Source: Trichormus variabilis 0441
Lineage (GTDB): Bacteria; Cyanobacteriota; Cyanobacteriia; Cyanobacteriales; Nostocaceae
Length of the DNA stretch: 64,000 nt
Reading direction: 5' to 3'
Assembly: GCF_009856605.1 (NCBI RefSeq)
Contig: NZ_CP047242.1
Location: forward strand, 4,656,001-4,720,000
Shown: positions 26,261 to 36,078 of the stretch, in pieces
Numbering within the stretch: position 1 is the first letter of the stretch
Layout of the letters: every line of letters begins with the position of its first letter
Notes under the pieces: generated by a model
The model's input: the letters and a program-made list of their open reading frames with translations, nothing else
What the model was told of the DNA's origin: nothing
Database searches by the model: none
Translations under genes and position numbers: made by a program

Positions 26261-27139
26261 ATGACAAAAACCGCATGGGTGTTCCCCGGACAAGGTTCTC
26301 AAGCACTGGGGATGGGAACAGACTTACTAGATATACCAACTGCCAAAGAAAAATTTGCTCAAGCTGAAGCAATCTTAGGTTGGTCTGTAAGCGAAATCTG
26401 CCAAAACGAAGAAAAATTATCACAGACACTCTACACCCAACCCAGTCTTTATGTAGTAGAGAGTATCCTTGCAGACCTGACAAAAGAACGGGGACACCAG
26501 CCAGATTTAGTTGCTGGTCATAGTTTAGGAGAATACATCGCACTTTATGTTGCTGGCGTTTTTGAGTGGTCGGCTGGTTTAAAACTAGTCAAGCGACGAG
26601 CTGAACTCATGGATAGCGCCGCAGGCGGCATGATGGCGGCTATGATGAATTTTGACCGCGAACAGTTAGAAACAGTAATTGCCCAGACTCCTGATGTGGT
26701 GCTAGCAAACGATAATAGTCCAGCGCAAGTTGTCATATCCGGTACTCCAGAAGCTGTGCAGACAGTGATGTCCCAAGTCAAAGCCAAGCGTGCTGTCCCG
26801 TTGAAAGTTTCGGGTGCATTTCATTCACACCTGATGAATACAGCTGCTGTGGAGTTCCAAGAAATTCTGGAAACTGTAGAATTTCAACAGGCTAATGTAC
26901 CCGTATTATCGAATGTCGAGCCAGTGCCAGCAGTTGATGCCACAATTTTAAAACAACGCCTCAGCCAACAAATGACTGGTTCAGTGCGCTGGCGAGAAAT
27001 TTCTTTAACATTACCAGTCAACGGCATTGAGAAAGTTGTGGAAATCGGCCCCGGCAATGTACTAACAGGTTTGATTAAACGCACTACTGCTAATTTAATT
27101 TTAAAAAACATCCGCAACGCTGCGGAACTACTAAATTAG
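26261..27139 (+). CDS. fabD: Malonyl-CoA:ACP transacylase (FabD)
   Basis: 292 residues. FabD loads malonyl groups from CoA to ACP. It starts TKTAWVFPGQGSQALGMG, has the nucleophile motif GHSLGEY with Ser88, and ends with VSGAFHSHLM and VEIGPGNVLTGLIKR, containing the catalytic histidine. The length matches stand-alone FabD rather than a polyketide synthase domain. It lies downstream of fabH across a repeat spacer and upstream of plsC. Confidence 0.95.
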   Translation: MTKTAWVFPGQGSQALGMGTDLLDIPTAKEKFAQAEAILGWSVSEICQNEEKLSQTLYTQPSLYVVESILADLTKERGHQPDLVAGHSLGEYIALYVAGVFEWSAGLKLVKRRAELMDSAAGGMMAAMMNFDREQLETVIAQTPDVVLANDNSPAQVVISGTPEAVQTVMSQVKAKRAVPLKVSGAFHSHLMNTAAVEFQEILETVEFQQANVPVLSNVEPVPAVDATILKQRLSQQMTGSVRWREISLTLPVNGIEKVVEIGPGNVLTGLIKRTTANLILKNIRNAAELLN

Positions 27140-27388
27140 ATACTGGGGATTAGTGAAATAGTGCGGCGAGAGGCTTTCCCTTTCTTCGAGACGCTACTCA
27201 AAAATTTTTTCCTTTTCACCATGCCCCTGTTCGGACTTCCCTGCGGGACGCTACGCTTTGGCGCAACCTCTATGAGGGAAGCCTGCCCCAATTCCCAATT
27301 CAAGGCAAAAGTAAAAAGGCAAAAGAAAAAATCTTTTACCTTTTTACTTTTTACTTTTTACTTTTTTATCCCCACTCCCCAAGTTCTT
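27140..27388. repeat. Dispersed palindromic and inverted repeats between fabD and plsC
   Basis: Positions 27236-27291 contain TTCCCTGCGGGACGCTACGC followed by a CCTCTATGAGGGAAG hairpin half, a common dispersed Nostoc-group repeat; GGAAGT/CTTCCC ends face each other. Positions 27306-27367 hold AAAAGTAAAAAGGCAAAAG units facing CTTTTTACTTTTTAC units. The spacer is open in frame with plsC, but the translation is low-complexity, so it is not coding. Confidence 0.55.
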
Positions 27389-28027
27389 ATGTCCCGAACC
27401 CGCGAACCATTGATTAGTCTGGCACTTTACCATGCCTTCAAGTGGTCAGTTGTTAGTCCGATGTTACACGCTTACTTTCGGGGTCGGATTTATGGTGTGG
27501 AAAATGTCCCCCAATCAGGCCCTGTAGTAGTTGTGAGTAATCATGCTAGTTATTTTGATCCGCCCATCGTCTCTAATTGTGTGCGTCGTCCAGTGGCATA
27601 CATGGCGAAGCAAGAATTATTTGAAATCCCTGTTTTAGCCCAGGCGATTAAATTATATGGTGCTTACCCAGTTAGTAGGGGAAGTGCCGATCGCAATGCC
27701 ATTCGTGCAGCTCTAGAATATCTGGAAAATGGCTGGGCTGTTGGTGTATTCCTGGAAGGTACTCGCACCCCTGATGGTCGTATTAGTGACCCCAAAAGAG
27801 GCGCAGCGCTACTAGCAGCTAAAGCAAAAGCGCCGATATTACCTGTATGTTTGTGGGGTTCGGAGAATATTTTACAAAAAGGTTCCTCGGTACCTCGTGC
27901 AGTGCCTCTAACAGTGAGAATTGGTAATTTAATTGATACTCCCAGTTCTACTAATAAAGACGAGTTAGAGTCAATAACACAAAAGTGTGCCGCAGCCATT
28001 AATCAAATGCACGATTTAGGGCGCTAA
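27389..28027 (+). CDS. plsC: 1-acyl-sn-glycerol-3-phosphate acyltransferase (PlsC)
   Basis: 212 residues from ATG 27389. It converts lysophosphatidate to phosphatidate. The HX4D motif reads NHASYFD, the second motif YPVSRGSADRNAIR, the third VFLEGTRTPDGRI and the fourth APILPVCLWG, all in the expected order. The open frame reaches back to 27161, but those 76 codons are repeat sequence with no family resemblance, so the ATG directly before SRTREPLISLALYHAFKWSV was chosen. It is the last gene of the plsX-fabH-fabD-plsC group. Confidence 0.92.
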   Translation: MSRTREPLISLALYHAFKWSVVSPMLHAYFRGRIYGVENVPQSGPVVVVSNHASYFDPPIVSNCVRRPVAYMAKQELFEIPVLAQAIKLYGAYPVSRGSADRNAIRAALEYLENGWAVGVFLEGTRTPDGRISDPKRGAALLAAKAKAPILPVCLWGSENILQKGSSVPRAVPLTVRIGNLIDTPSSTNKDELESITQKCAAAINQMHDLGR

Positions 28028-28124
28028 GTATCCACTGGGAAAAAATCTGCTGAAAGTAGGTAGCGATCGCTATTTTATTGTTGTATGTTGAAAATCAATT
28101 AATCAACTTTTTTTTACACAGTAT

Positions 28125-29162
28125 ATGAGCGGTATTGAAGCCAAAAACCTGTGGCATCGATTAAATAATTTGGCACTAGTCCGCTTTTTGCTGTTAGTTG
28201 CGGCTGGTTGGGCTATCGTACAGCTTCTGGCTTACTTTGAGACAGTAATTGTCATTTTTACGTTTGCAGCTATTTTGGCTTTTTTACTGAGCTACCCTGT
28301 ACAATGGCTACGCCGTTTTCTCCCCCACAACATTGCAGTTGTTGTAATTTTCCTAATCAGCATAGTGATTTTAGGAGGATTACTGATTACTGTCGGTATA
28401 GCAATTTTATCCCAGGGTCAACAATTAATTGACAGCATATCTGCTTTCTTAACTTCTTTGTTACCTTTTTTGGAAAGAGTAGAGGGTTTATTACGTAACC
28501 GCAATCTACAAATAGATTTAAGTGTAATTCAAGAACAATTGCGAACCCAAGCTGTATCAACACTAGTTACGAGTTTGGCAATTGTGCAACAATTTCTCAC
28601 TAATTTTGTGACATTTATTTTAATTGCCGTCGTAGCTTTTTTCATGTTGCTAGACGGTGAAAAGCTTTGGAACTTTACTCTCAAAATAATCCCGCAAAAA
28701 CGCCGCATTAGATTTACAAATATTATGCGACGCAGTTTTCTAGGATTTTTTCGCGGTCAGTTATTATTGTGCTTATTCTTAACAAGTTCAACATTCATTA
28801 TTTTCTTATTATTACAAGTACCTTTTGCTTTAATACTGTCCGTAATAGTGGGAATACTAGATATCATTCCCGGTATTGGAGCTACTCTAGGTGTGGGAAC
28901 AATTACTTTAATTGTCTTATCTCAAGATGTTTGGTTAGCATTAAAAGTATTAGTTGCTTGTGTAGTCCTCCAGCAAATTCAAGATAATTTAATTTCTCCT
29001 CGCATTATGCAAGGAGCGCTAAATCTCAATCCGGTAGTAGTATTTTTTGCTTTATTAGTAGGTGCTAGAGTCGCAGGGCTATTGGGTGTTTTTATCTCTA
29101 TCCCAATCACGGGAGTTATTGTATCTTTATTTGAAATTGATGAGATGAAATCTGAAGTTTAG
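28125..29162 (+). CDS. AI-2E family transporter (PerM/TqsA-like)
   Basis: 345 residues with seven to eight hydrophobic helices. An N-terminal pair (VRFLLLVAAGWAIVQLLAYF, AAILAFLLSYPVQWL) is followed by a third helix and a polar stretch of about 90 residues with amphipathic helices. Then come FVTFILIAVVAFFMLLDGEKLW and the family signature FALILSVIVGILDIIPGIGATLG, ending NPVVVFFALLVGARVAGLLGVFISIPITG. The family exports small molecules; members include TqsA and Na+/H+ antiporters. The substrate here is unknown. The gene is 97 bases after plsC on the same strand. Confidence 0.88.
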   Translation: MSGIEAKNLWHRLNNLALVRFLLLVAAGWAIVQLLAYFETVIVIFTFAAILAFLLSYPVQWLRRFLPHNIAVVVIFLISIVILGGLLITVGIAILSQGQQLIDSISAFLTSLLPFLERVEGLLRNRNLQIDLSVIQEQLRTQAVSTLVTSLAIVQQFLTNFVTFILIAVVAFFMLLDGEKLWNFTLKIIPQKRRIRFTNIMRRSFLGFFRGQLLLCLFLTSSTFIIFLLLQVPFALILSVIVGILDIIPGIGATLGVGTITLIVLSQDVWLALKVLVACVVLQQIQDNLISPRIMQGALNLNPVVVFFALLVGARVAGLLGVFISIPITGVIVSLFEIDEMKSEV

Positions 29163-29303
29163 TTATTAGTCAAGTCGCTTTTATTCAGTTCAAAATTTAA
29201 AAAAGGTCATTAGTTATTGATTTTTCCTTCTACCACGCCATACCTTTAATTCTCATCTTCCATTTAATGTAAAATCGAAAGATGAGGATAAGAATGGAGA
29301 ATC

Positions 29304-29597
29304 ATGTCAGATTTAAGAACAGAGTTATCAGAAACTATAGATGAATCAGAGTGGGAATGGCTAATTCCTCATGCACAGAGAGACGCGGTGATTTTAGTAT
29401 CACTAGACTTGAACTTGCTGGATGTGGGAGAGGCGATCGCTAGTGATAATATACCTTCAGTTCAACGATGGATTGATGAGCAATTAATTAGTAAACCGTC
29501 TCCTGAGCAACTGGGAGAATGGAACATCAATCAGCAAAAAAGATTTAACACCCTGATAATACAGCCCTATGTTTTGATACAGGAAATAGCAGTATAG
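29304..29597 (+). CDS. DUF2288 family protein
   Basis: 97 residues, acidic and soluble. The pattern LSETIDESEWEWLIPHAQRDAVILVS and DLLDVGEAIASDN..VQRWIDEQLISKPS matches DUF2288, a small family common in cyanobacteria and some proteobacteria with no known function. A ribosome site (AGGATAAGAATGGAGAATC) lies before the ATG at 29304. It is convergent with the YdcF-like gene; a CTCCCAC/GTGGGAG inverted repeat (29607-29613 and 29638-29644) lies between them. Confidence 0.8.
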   Translation: MSDLRTELSETIDESEWEWLIPHAQRDAVILVSLDLNLLDVGEAIASDNIPSVQRWIDEQLISKPSPEQLGEWNINQQKRFNTLIIQPYVLIQEIAV

Positions 29598-29663
29598 GTT
29601 ATGTAACTCCCACTGCTAAGGCCATAAAAAAAGGTAGGTGGGAGAAAAGGAAACTATTGATTA

Positions 29664-30275
29664 TTAACGCTTATGTTTCTCATCCGCACCCGTATAACCA
29701 GTAGCCACCCATAATAAAGCCCTGGCCCCATCACGCAAAGATTTTTCAATTGGTTCAGGAGAGTTTTCTGAAGGAACTGAGATTGGTTTAAAGGTAATTC
29801 CGCGACTACCTAAAACTATTTCGCCAATGATACAGGCGCGGCGCATATGGAAATCAGACGTAATTAAATAAACGCTTTTGATACCACGAGATTGTAACTC
29901 GTCAATTAATGTAGTAAAATTTGTTACAGTGTCTACCGCTTCATAGTCTAGATGTAATCGCTTGGTATCTATACCAGCTTTCTTAAATACCCGTTTAGTG
30001 TAGACAGGTGGACTACCTCCAGAAATCCAAATTGGTAGATTTGGGTGCTGACGAGCAAAACTAGCAGTAAACTTTTCTCTTTCTAGATTTCTAGTCGAAC
30101 CACCTAAAACTATTACGGCTTGGGGTTGTGTGTAGGCGTTTTTAGCTTCTTGGTATCCAAACCACATTAATAGCGGTAAAAATAGCACCGCAAACGAAAA
30201 TGATTTACCTCTAAACAATAGATTATTCTTCAAGGCTCTATAACTTTGTTTGTTGAGGGCGTTATTTTCTCTCAA
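29664..30275 (-). CDS. YdcF/SanA-type DUF218 protein
   Basis: 203 residues. One N-terminal membrane helix (SFAVLFLPLLMWFGYQ, about residues 27-42) precedes a DUF218 domain: PQAVIVLGGSTRNLEREKF, LPIWISGGSPP, DYEAVDTVTNFTTLIDELQ, SVYLITSDFHMRRACIIGE. These match the YdcF/ElyC/SanA family, which affects envelope integrity and undecaprenyl-phosphate or peptidoglycan metabolism in E. coli by an unknown mechanism. A vancomycin-resistance type SanA label would be over-specific. The basic N-terminus favours in-out insertion with the domain in the periplasm. Confidence 0.82.
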   Translation of the reverse strand: MRENNALNKQSYRALKNNLLFRGKSFSFAVLFLPLLMWFGYQEAKNAYTQPQAVIVLGGSTRNLEREKFTASFARQHPNLPIWISGGSPPVYTKRVFKKAGIDTKRLHLDYEAVDTVTNFTTLIDELQSRGIKSVYLITSDFHMRRACIIGEIVLGSRGITFKPISVPSENSPEPIEKSLRDGARALLWVATGYTGADEKHKR

Positions 30276-30449
30276 AATAAGAAAAATATCTATGTAAGTT
30301 AGCAGACTTTGGCGAAATTTACCCTGGCAGGAATACCGTCAAGCTAATTCATCATTTAATGTGTATTAGCACAATGTTTCCACATAATTAGTCATTATCC
30401 TACATACAGGATTTCTGACTAATTATTTGATTTAACTATTTTGTGGTGA

Positions 30450-30523
30450 CGGGACTGGTGCGACTTGAACGCACGACCTAGCGCTTAGGAGGCGCTCGCT
30501 CTATCCAACTGAGCTACAGCCCC
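30450..30523 (-). tRNA. trnR-CCU: tRNA-Arg (anticodon CCT)
   Basis: The minus strand folds into a full cloverleaf of 74 bases. The acceptor stem GGGGCTG pairs with CAGTCCC (one G-U), the D-stem is GCTC/GAGC, the anticodon stem AGCGC/GCGCT encloses loop CTCCTAA (anticodon CCT, reading AGG), and the T-stem GTGCG/CGCAC encloses TTCAAGT. The discriminator base is G and CCA is not encoded. It stands alone between the YdcF-like and tocopherol cyclase genes. Confidence 0.95.
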
Positions 30524-30556
30524 AACTATGAAGCATATACAATGATAGCAGTAGTT

Positions 30557-31648
<1,092 letters not shown>

Positions 31649-31785
31649 TTACGTTTCGATTAGCAAATTTTTGAAAAAGTCGGGAGTGTGGTGATTCACA
31701 AACGATTTTAGAGATTTTATCTCATAAAACCTCTTGAGAGTTTAGTTAAGATAGATTTACGTAGTTATATTTTTTAGTATGCGCG

Positions 31786-32391
31786 ATGTCTAACGACAAG
31801 CCGCGAGATGGTTTACAACTTGATATCAGTCATGCTTATGAAATTCTCGGTTTAAAACCTGGTGCATCACAAGTAGAAGTAAAGCAAGCCTATAGAAAGC
31901 TAGTTAAAATTTGGCATCCCGATCGCTTTGTTGATGACGAGCAAAAACAGCAAGCCGAGACAAAAATTAAACAAATTAACGCCGCTTACAACAGAGTTAA
32001 ATCTGTAAAACTAACTGTTGAGCAGCCAGCTTCAGCTACGCCTCCACCAAAAAAGCCTGTGAAAGCATCGGTTAATCGTTGGGGTGCAGAGACTTTTTAC
32101 AACTGGGGTGTGGAAAGTGTGGACAAAAAAGAATATGAAGAAGCGATCGCCTATTTTACCCAAGCAATTCGCCTCAACCCCAGCTACATTGCAGCCTACA
32201 AATACCGAGGATTCATTTGCTCTCAATTGGGTTATGAATATAGAGCGAGTTCCGATTTAAATAAAGCCGCACAGTTGGAAGGGAAAATTCCCAAAGCCAC
32301 TTATGTATCATCACCAAGATATAAGACCAAGCCTAAATCTCTGCTCGCAAGATTATGCCAGAAAATCAAAAGACTACTAAAGCTTAAATAG
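31786..32391 (+). CDS. DnaJ-domain protein with TPR repeats
   Basis: 201 residues. A J-domain at about residues 14-66 (HAYEILGLKPGASQVEVKQAYRKLVKIWHPDRF) contains the intact HPD motif needed to stimulate Hsp70 ATPase. After a Pro/Lys linker, a TPR-like region follows (AETFYNWGVESVDKKEYEEAIAYFTQAIRLNPSYIAAYKYRGFICSQLGYEYRASSDLNKAAQL), giving about one and a half to two repeats. The tail is basic. It lacks the Gly/Phe and zinc-finger regions, so it is a class C J-protein that probably recruits DnaK to specific clients. Clients are unknown. Confidence 0.85.
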   Translation: MSNDKPRDGLQLDISHAYEILGLKPGASQVEVKQAYRKLVKIWHPDRFVDDEQKQQAETKIKQINAAYNRVKSVKLTVEQPASATPPPKKPVKASVNRWGAETFYNWGVESVDKKEYEEAIAYFTQAIRLNPSYIAAYKYRGFICSQLGYEYRASSDLNKAAQLEGKIPKATYVSSPRYKTKPKSLLARLCQKIKRLLKLK

Positions 32392-32746
32392 ATATTAAGT
32401 AAAAATTCAATATTCATAAAACAACAGTGGAGTATTTTTACTGTACCTTCAACATAAGTAATCAATATCACACAACCATAAAAACATTAGCTAACGGGGA
32501 AAAATTACTGGATATTTATGTCAATAATTAGAAAAATCCAGCAAAATTCCGCTTATATTCATTCTTTCGATGTATTGAGCTTTCACCTCAAGGTAGATCC
32601 GTTAGTAAAAGCTAAGAAGTTATTCTGAGGATACTTAAAACAGAGTTACAAATTGAACAGTAAATATATCAAGGGTTAGTAAGTTCTTTGATATTTACTA
32701 AAACTTGATATTGCCAATATGAAAATAAGGAGTGGAACGAGAAACT
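32392..32746. other. AT-rich spacer
   Basis: 355 bases without a credible gene or strong hairpin. The last 30 bases contain AATAAGGAGTGG, the ribosome-binding site for the following gene. Confidence 0.4.
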
Positions 32747-33403
32747 ATGACTAATCCTAATGAGCGTGAAACTTATAACCAAAGCGTTAACCGTGATGTT
32801 TACACTGATAGCAATGGTAATACTCACACTAACGTAACAAGAACAACGGAAACACCAAATAATTCTTATCGTAATGGTTATGTCAATGGACGTAATATTG
32901 AACGTAACTATCAAGTCGAACGTGATAATGAAAATGCAGCTAATGGGCTGATTCTTGGTATCTTATTAACCTCCTTAGTGGGTCTGATTGCTGGCGCATT
33001 TTGGTACTTTAATCAAAACGATGCAGCCGTTGAAACTAACACACCAGTAGAAAGTCCTGTACCTGTTAACACTAGTCCTACCCTATCTCCTCAACCACAA
33101 CAAACAACAATTATTGAAAGAACTAGAGAAGTTCCTGTAGTCATTCCCCAACAACAAGTCCCACCTTCAACAACAAATTCTCAGCCACAGGTTAATGTAA
33201 CTATTCCACCCCAGCCGTCTGCAAGAGAGACAGCACCTACTATTACTCCTCAGCCAACTCAAACTAGCGCGCCTACTACAAATACACAACCCAATTCCTC
33301 TCCAACGACTACACCCGAAGCTAGAGACCAATCACAAAGTGGCGTGAATAGCAGTTCTTCTAGTGCTGATGATGCTAATCAAAACAGCAATCCTGGTCAA
33401 TAA
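32747..33403 (+). CDS. Single-pass membrane protein with Pro/Thr/Gln-rich tail, hypothetical
   Basis: 218 residues from ATG 32747 (a GTG at 32732 would add five). The N-terminal 65 residues are polar and Asn/Thr/Arg-rich (TDSNGNTHTNVTRTTE). One membrane helix follows (LILGILLTSLVGLIAGAFWYF). The remaining 130 residues are low-complexity Pro, Thr, Gln and Ser, presumably outside the cytoplasm or in the lumen. Similar helix-plus-disordered-tail proteins are frequent in cyanobacteria, but I recognise no family. No function is assigned. The AAGGAG ribosome site is about 14 bases before the ATG. Confidence 0.65.
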   Translation: MTNPNERETYNQSVNRDVYTDSNGNTHTNVTRTTETPNNSYRNGYVNGRNIERNYQVERDNENAANGLILGILLTSLVGLIAGAFWYFNQNDAAVETNTPVESPVPVNTSPTLSPQPQQTTIIERTREVPVVIPQQQVPPSTTNSQPQVNVTIPPQPSARETAPTITPQPTQTSAPTTNTQPNSSPTTTPEARDQSQSGVNSSSSSADDANQNSNPGQ

Positions 33404-34179
33404 CAACTCAATTATCGGTATTTGGGGAACCCAGTAACGTTGGCTGTATTCCTCTCCTAAATATTCCTAAGGGACTTCCAGATAAGAAAATATCCAAAAT
33501 GTGGTGTGTGTCAGTGCGATAGAACCTAACTATACTCAGAAATTATTCATACTGACGCACCCTATCAAACTATCAATTTCGGATAATTTATTTTTTGGTG
33601 TTCCCTAAGACTGGGGAAAGTACTCAGCTAAGGCGGAAATTTTAAGAAAGATTTCTAAAATTATTACAGTAAATCAATGGTATTGAAGTTTAGTAAACAA
33701 CTACACCACTGGAAAAAAATGGTGCTACATTAAGAGCAAGGTACAAAAAGGTTAAAAGTTCATTAAAAAATCTTAGACTTAGGGTCTGTACCTCCTCGCT
33801 CTAATGTTTTAAGTATTCGCAATTCTAAACTCGTTGGTTGCATCCTCATTGAAAGTGTTTTCTCCTTGAGTGTATTGCTTTTTATGGAGGTGTTGAACTT
33901 ACAGCCAGAAATGCCTGCCTATTGGAATCAAGGATGCACGGTTTTAGAGATGTTTGATTGCGGATAATGTCCACCTTAGTTGAGTTGTTTGATTCTGTTT
34001 TTTCCTATCTTCTCTGAACAATCGTATATTTACCAAACCGCCATTTGCTAATGAGATTTTCTATCTTAGCTGATGGCGGTTAATTTTATTAGTAATAAAA
34101 ATTTGAGTTGATAGAGGAAAGCAAGAGGTGGAAGCTGAAAAAGTTGATTGCAAAACTCTTTTGATCAGTCTGTTCTGGG
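33404..34179. other. Long spacer with a MITE-like element
   Basis: 776 bases between a plus-strand gene and the 3' end of the first metallophosphoesterase gene. It holds a MITE-like inverted repeat element at 33467-33609. The rest, to 34179, has no credible open frame; one GCCGCCATTTG/TGATGGCGGT weak inverted repeat is near 34040-34080. Confidence 0.45.
33467..33609. mobile_element. MITE-like element with imperfect terminal inverted repeats
   Basis: The left end CTAAGGGACTTCCAGATAAG and the reverse complement of the right end (CTTAGGGAACACCAAAAAAT) share GGGA, CCA, ATAA and ATATCC/TTATCC blocks over about 35 bases. Inner arms GTGTGTCAGT (33506-33515) and ACTGACGCAC (33551-33560) also pair. 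The total length is about 143 bases with no coding capacity. No clear target duplication was seen. This is consistent with non-autonomous elements described in Anabaena, but the family name was not verified. Confidence 0.55.
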
Positions 34180-35007
34180 CTAAGTTAAGGTAATTACAGT
34201 CACTTCTGGCGGACAAAATAAGCGCCCAGGACGATAAGTTCCTAGTCCACGATTAACATATAGTTGGTTGTTTGTTACTTGATGAAATCCCTGCGCCCAT
34301 TCCCAATAGCGTACAACTTTTGAGCAGTCTCCTAGTAAAAATGGTACCCAACGCCGCAGTTTTCGGGGGGCTTTTTTGAGAAGCTTTTTATAATGATAAA
34401 CAACAGGGCCAATACCAGGAAGAACTATATGTCCACCATGAGTATGACCAGATAGTTGTAAATCAACTCGCCATTGTTCCAATATTTTCGCAGTATCTGG
34501 GTTATGAGATAAAACAATCCGGGGCGTAGTTGGATCGAGTTTGTTCATAACCGATGCAGGATGAAATTCTTTTGACCAATAGTCAGCCAGTCCGACTATT
34601 GGTAATTCATGTCCCAAAGGATAAGCAATTTCATTCCACAGAACATTAACGCCAATACTTGTTAAAGCTTTTGTTATTAAAGTTTGAGAGTGACTGTAGT
34701 GAATATCATGGTTGCCTAGTACAGCAAAAATACCATAACGACTTTGTAAGTATTTAAGTCTTAATGCGAGTTGGTTAATTGGTGTAGGATCATCGGTCAC
34801 ATAGTCACCAGTTAATAGTATTAAGTCTGGTTCAGCTTCGTTAGTAACTGCGATCGCCTCCTCTAACATTTCTTCTGATAGCCGCAAACCATCATAATGA
34901 AAATCCGACAACTGTACTAGCTTTATACCTTGTAAACTTGGTGAAAGATTAGCAATCTTAACCGTTATTTTATCTACGCTTAAACGTCCTGTAAAAAACC
35001 AGTGCAT
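34180..35007 (-). CDS. Metallophosphoesterase (copy 1 of a tandem pair)
   Basis: 275 residues. The calcineurin-like metal site is complete: LVQLSDFHYDGLRL, LLTGDYVTDD, VLGNHDIHYS, VLSHNPDTAKI and LQLSGHTHGGHIVLPG, matching DxH, GDxxD-type, GNHD, H and GHTH motifs. The order and size fit YaeI-type phosphodiesterases. The N-terminus (WFFTGRLSVDKITVKI) lacks the usual membrane anchor. The protein is strikingly similar to its neighbour at 35248-36078, from LSV at the start to the VNRGLGTYRPGRLFCPPE tail, so the two arose by tandem duplication. The substrate is unknown. Confidence 0.87.
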   Translation of the reverse strand: MHWFFTGRLSVDKITVKIANLSPSLQGIKLVQLSDFHYDGLRLSEEMLEEAIAVTNEAEPDLILLTGDYVTDDPTPINQLALRLKYLQSRYGIFAVLGNHDIHYSHSQTLITKALTSIGVNVLWNEIAYPLGHELPIVGLADYWSKEFHPASVMNKLDPTTPRIVLSHNPDTAKILEQWRVDLQLSGHTHGGHIVLPGIGPVVYHYKKLLKKAPRKLRRWVPFLLGDCSKVVRYWEWAQGFHQVTNNQLYVNRGLGTYRPGRLFCPPEVTVITLT

Positions 35008-35247
35008 AATTTGCTAGAACTCCTCATACCAGCGCCTACAGCTTATCAAAAATAAAACTAATAACTTAAAACTTAAAGAAGCTTACAATAACTCTCATTT
35101 AATATCAAAAACTAGTATCCCAGGGCATGATCTTTAATTTACAGTTAGATTTTTGCGGCAATTTTCGTCTTTTCCCAGAGGTGGCTGACTTACATCACGA
35201 TGAAACGACACCCGATATCTGAGAAAATCAGGTGTTTATCATCTAAA
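35008..35247. other. Spacer between the duplicated metallophosphoesterase genes
   Basis: 240 bases. A partial inverted repeat around the ATATCTGAGAAAATCAGGTGTTTATC segment (35215-35240) could serve as a terminator for copy 2 (read on the minus strand). No gene is present. Confidence 0.35.
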
Positions 35248-36078
35248 TTACTCAGCTTCCAGTGTAATTACGGTTAATTCTGGAGGACAAAATAAGCGTC
35301 CTGGTAGATATGTTCCTAAACCACGATTTACATATAGCTGGTTTTTGCCAAGGCGATGTAAGCCTTGTAACCATTCTGGATGACGTACTATAAAATAATC
35401 TTTGAAAAGTAATGGAAAAAGTCGCCGTATTTTTCTTGGTACTCTGCGGACGATTTTCTTGTGATAAGGTAACACAGCCCCAAGGCCAGGAATGACAATT
35501 TGCCCTCCGTGAGTATGGCCGGATAATTGTAAATCTACTCGCCAAGCTTGTAGCATAGCTGCGGTGTCTGGGTTATGGCATAAAACTATGCGCGGTGTGG
35601 TGGGTTCTAATTGCTTCAAAAGCAAGTCCGGATTAAATTCCCGATAGTAATAATCAACGATTCCCACTATGGGTAATTCTGTTCCCAAGGGATAGGCGAT
35701 TTCATTCCACAGAACCTGAATACCAGCTTTCGTCAATGCTTGGGTGATTTCTGTTTTGGAATTTTTCTGATAAAGGTCGTGGTTACCGAGAATGGCGTAG
35801 ATACCTGCATGACTTTGGAGTTTTTGCAGCTTCTTGGTTAGTTGATGAATAGGTTGTGGGGTAGTAGTGACGTAATCACCAGTGAGTAAAACTAAATCTG
35901 GTTGTATTTGATTACTAACTGCGATCGCTTCTTCTAACATTGCTTCCGACAGACGTAACCCATCGTAATGAAAATCTGATAGATGCACCAACTTTTTACC
36001 TTGTAGCGATGCAGACAAGCCTGCAATATTCACCGTCAATTGTTCTACACTCAACGGGCCAGATAAAAAACGGTGCAT
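35248..36078 (-). CDS. Metallophosphoesterase (copy 2 of a tandem pair)
   Basis: 276 residues, paralogous to the downstream copy. The same motifs are present: LVHLSDFHYDGLRL, LLTGDYVTTT, ILGNHDLYQ, VLCHNPDTAAML and LQLSGHTHGGQIVIPG. The two proteins agree at roughly half or more of positions by eye. Differences cluster between residues 85 and 160 and near the C-terminus, so substrate specificity may have diverged. The 240-base gap to copy 1 suggests separate promoters. It begins with ATG 36078. Confidence 0.88.
   Translation of the reverse strand: MHRFLSGPLSVEQLTVNIAGLSASLQGKKLVHLSDFHYDGLRLSEAMLEEAIAVSNQIQPDLVLLTGDYVTTTPQPIHQLTKKLQKLQSHAGIYAILGNHDLYQKNSKTEITQALTKAGIQVLWNEIAYPLGTELPIVGIVDYYYREFNPDLLLKQLEPTTPRIVLCHNPDTAAMLQAWRVDLQLSGHTHGGQIVIPGLGAVLPYHKKIVRRVPRKIRRLFPLLFKDYFIVRHPEWLQGLHRLGKNQLYVNRGLGTYLPGRLFCPPELTVITLEAE

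Noticed and set aside
27161..27388. N-terminal extension of the plsC frame
   Set aside because: The 76 codons are dispersed repeat and low-complexity sequence; homologues start at the SRTREPLISLALYH segment.
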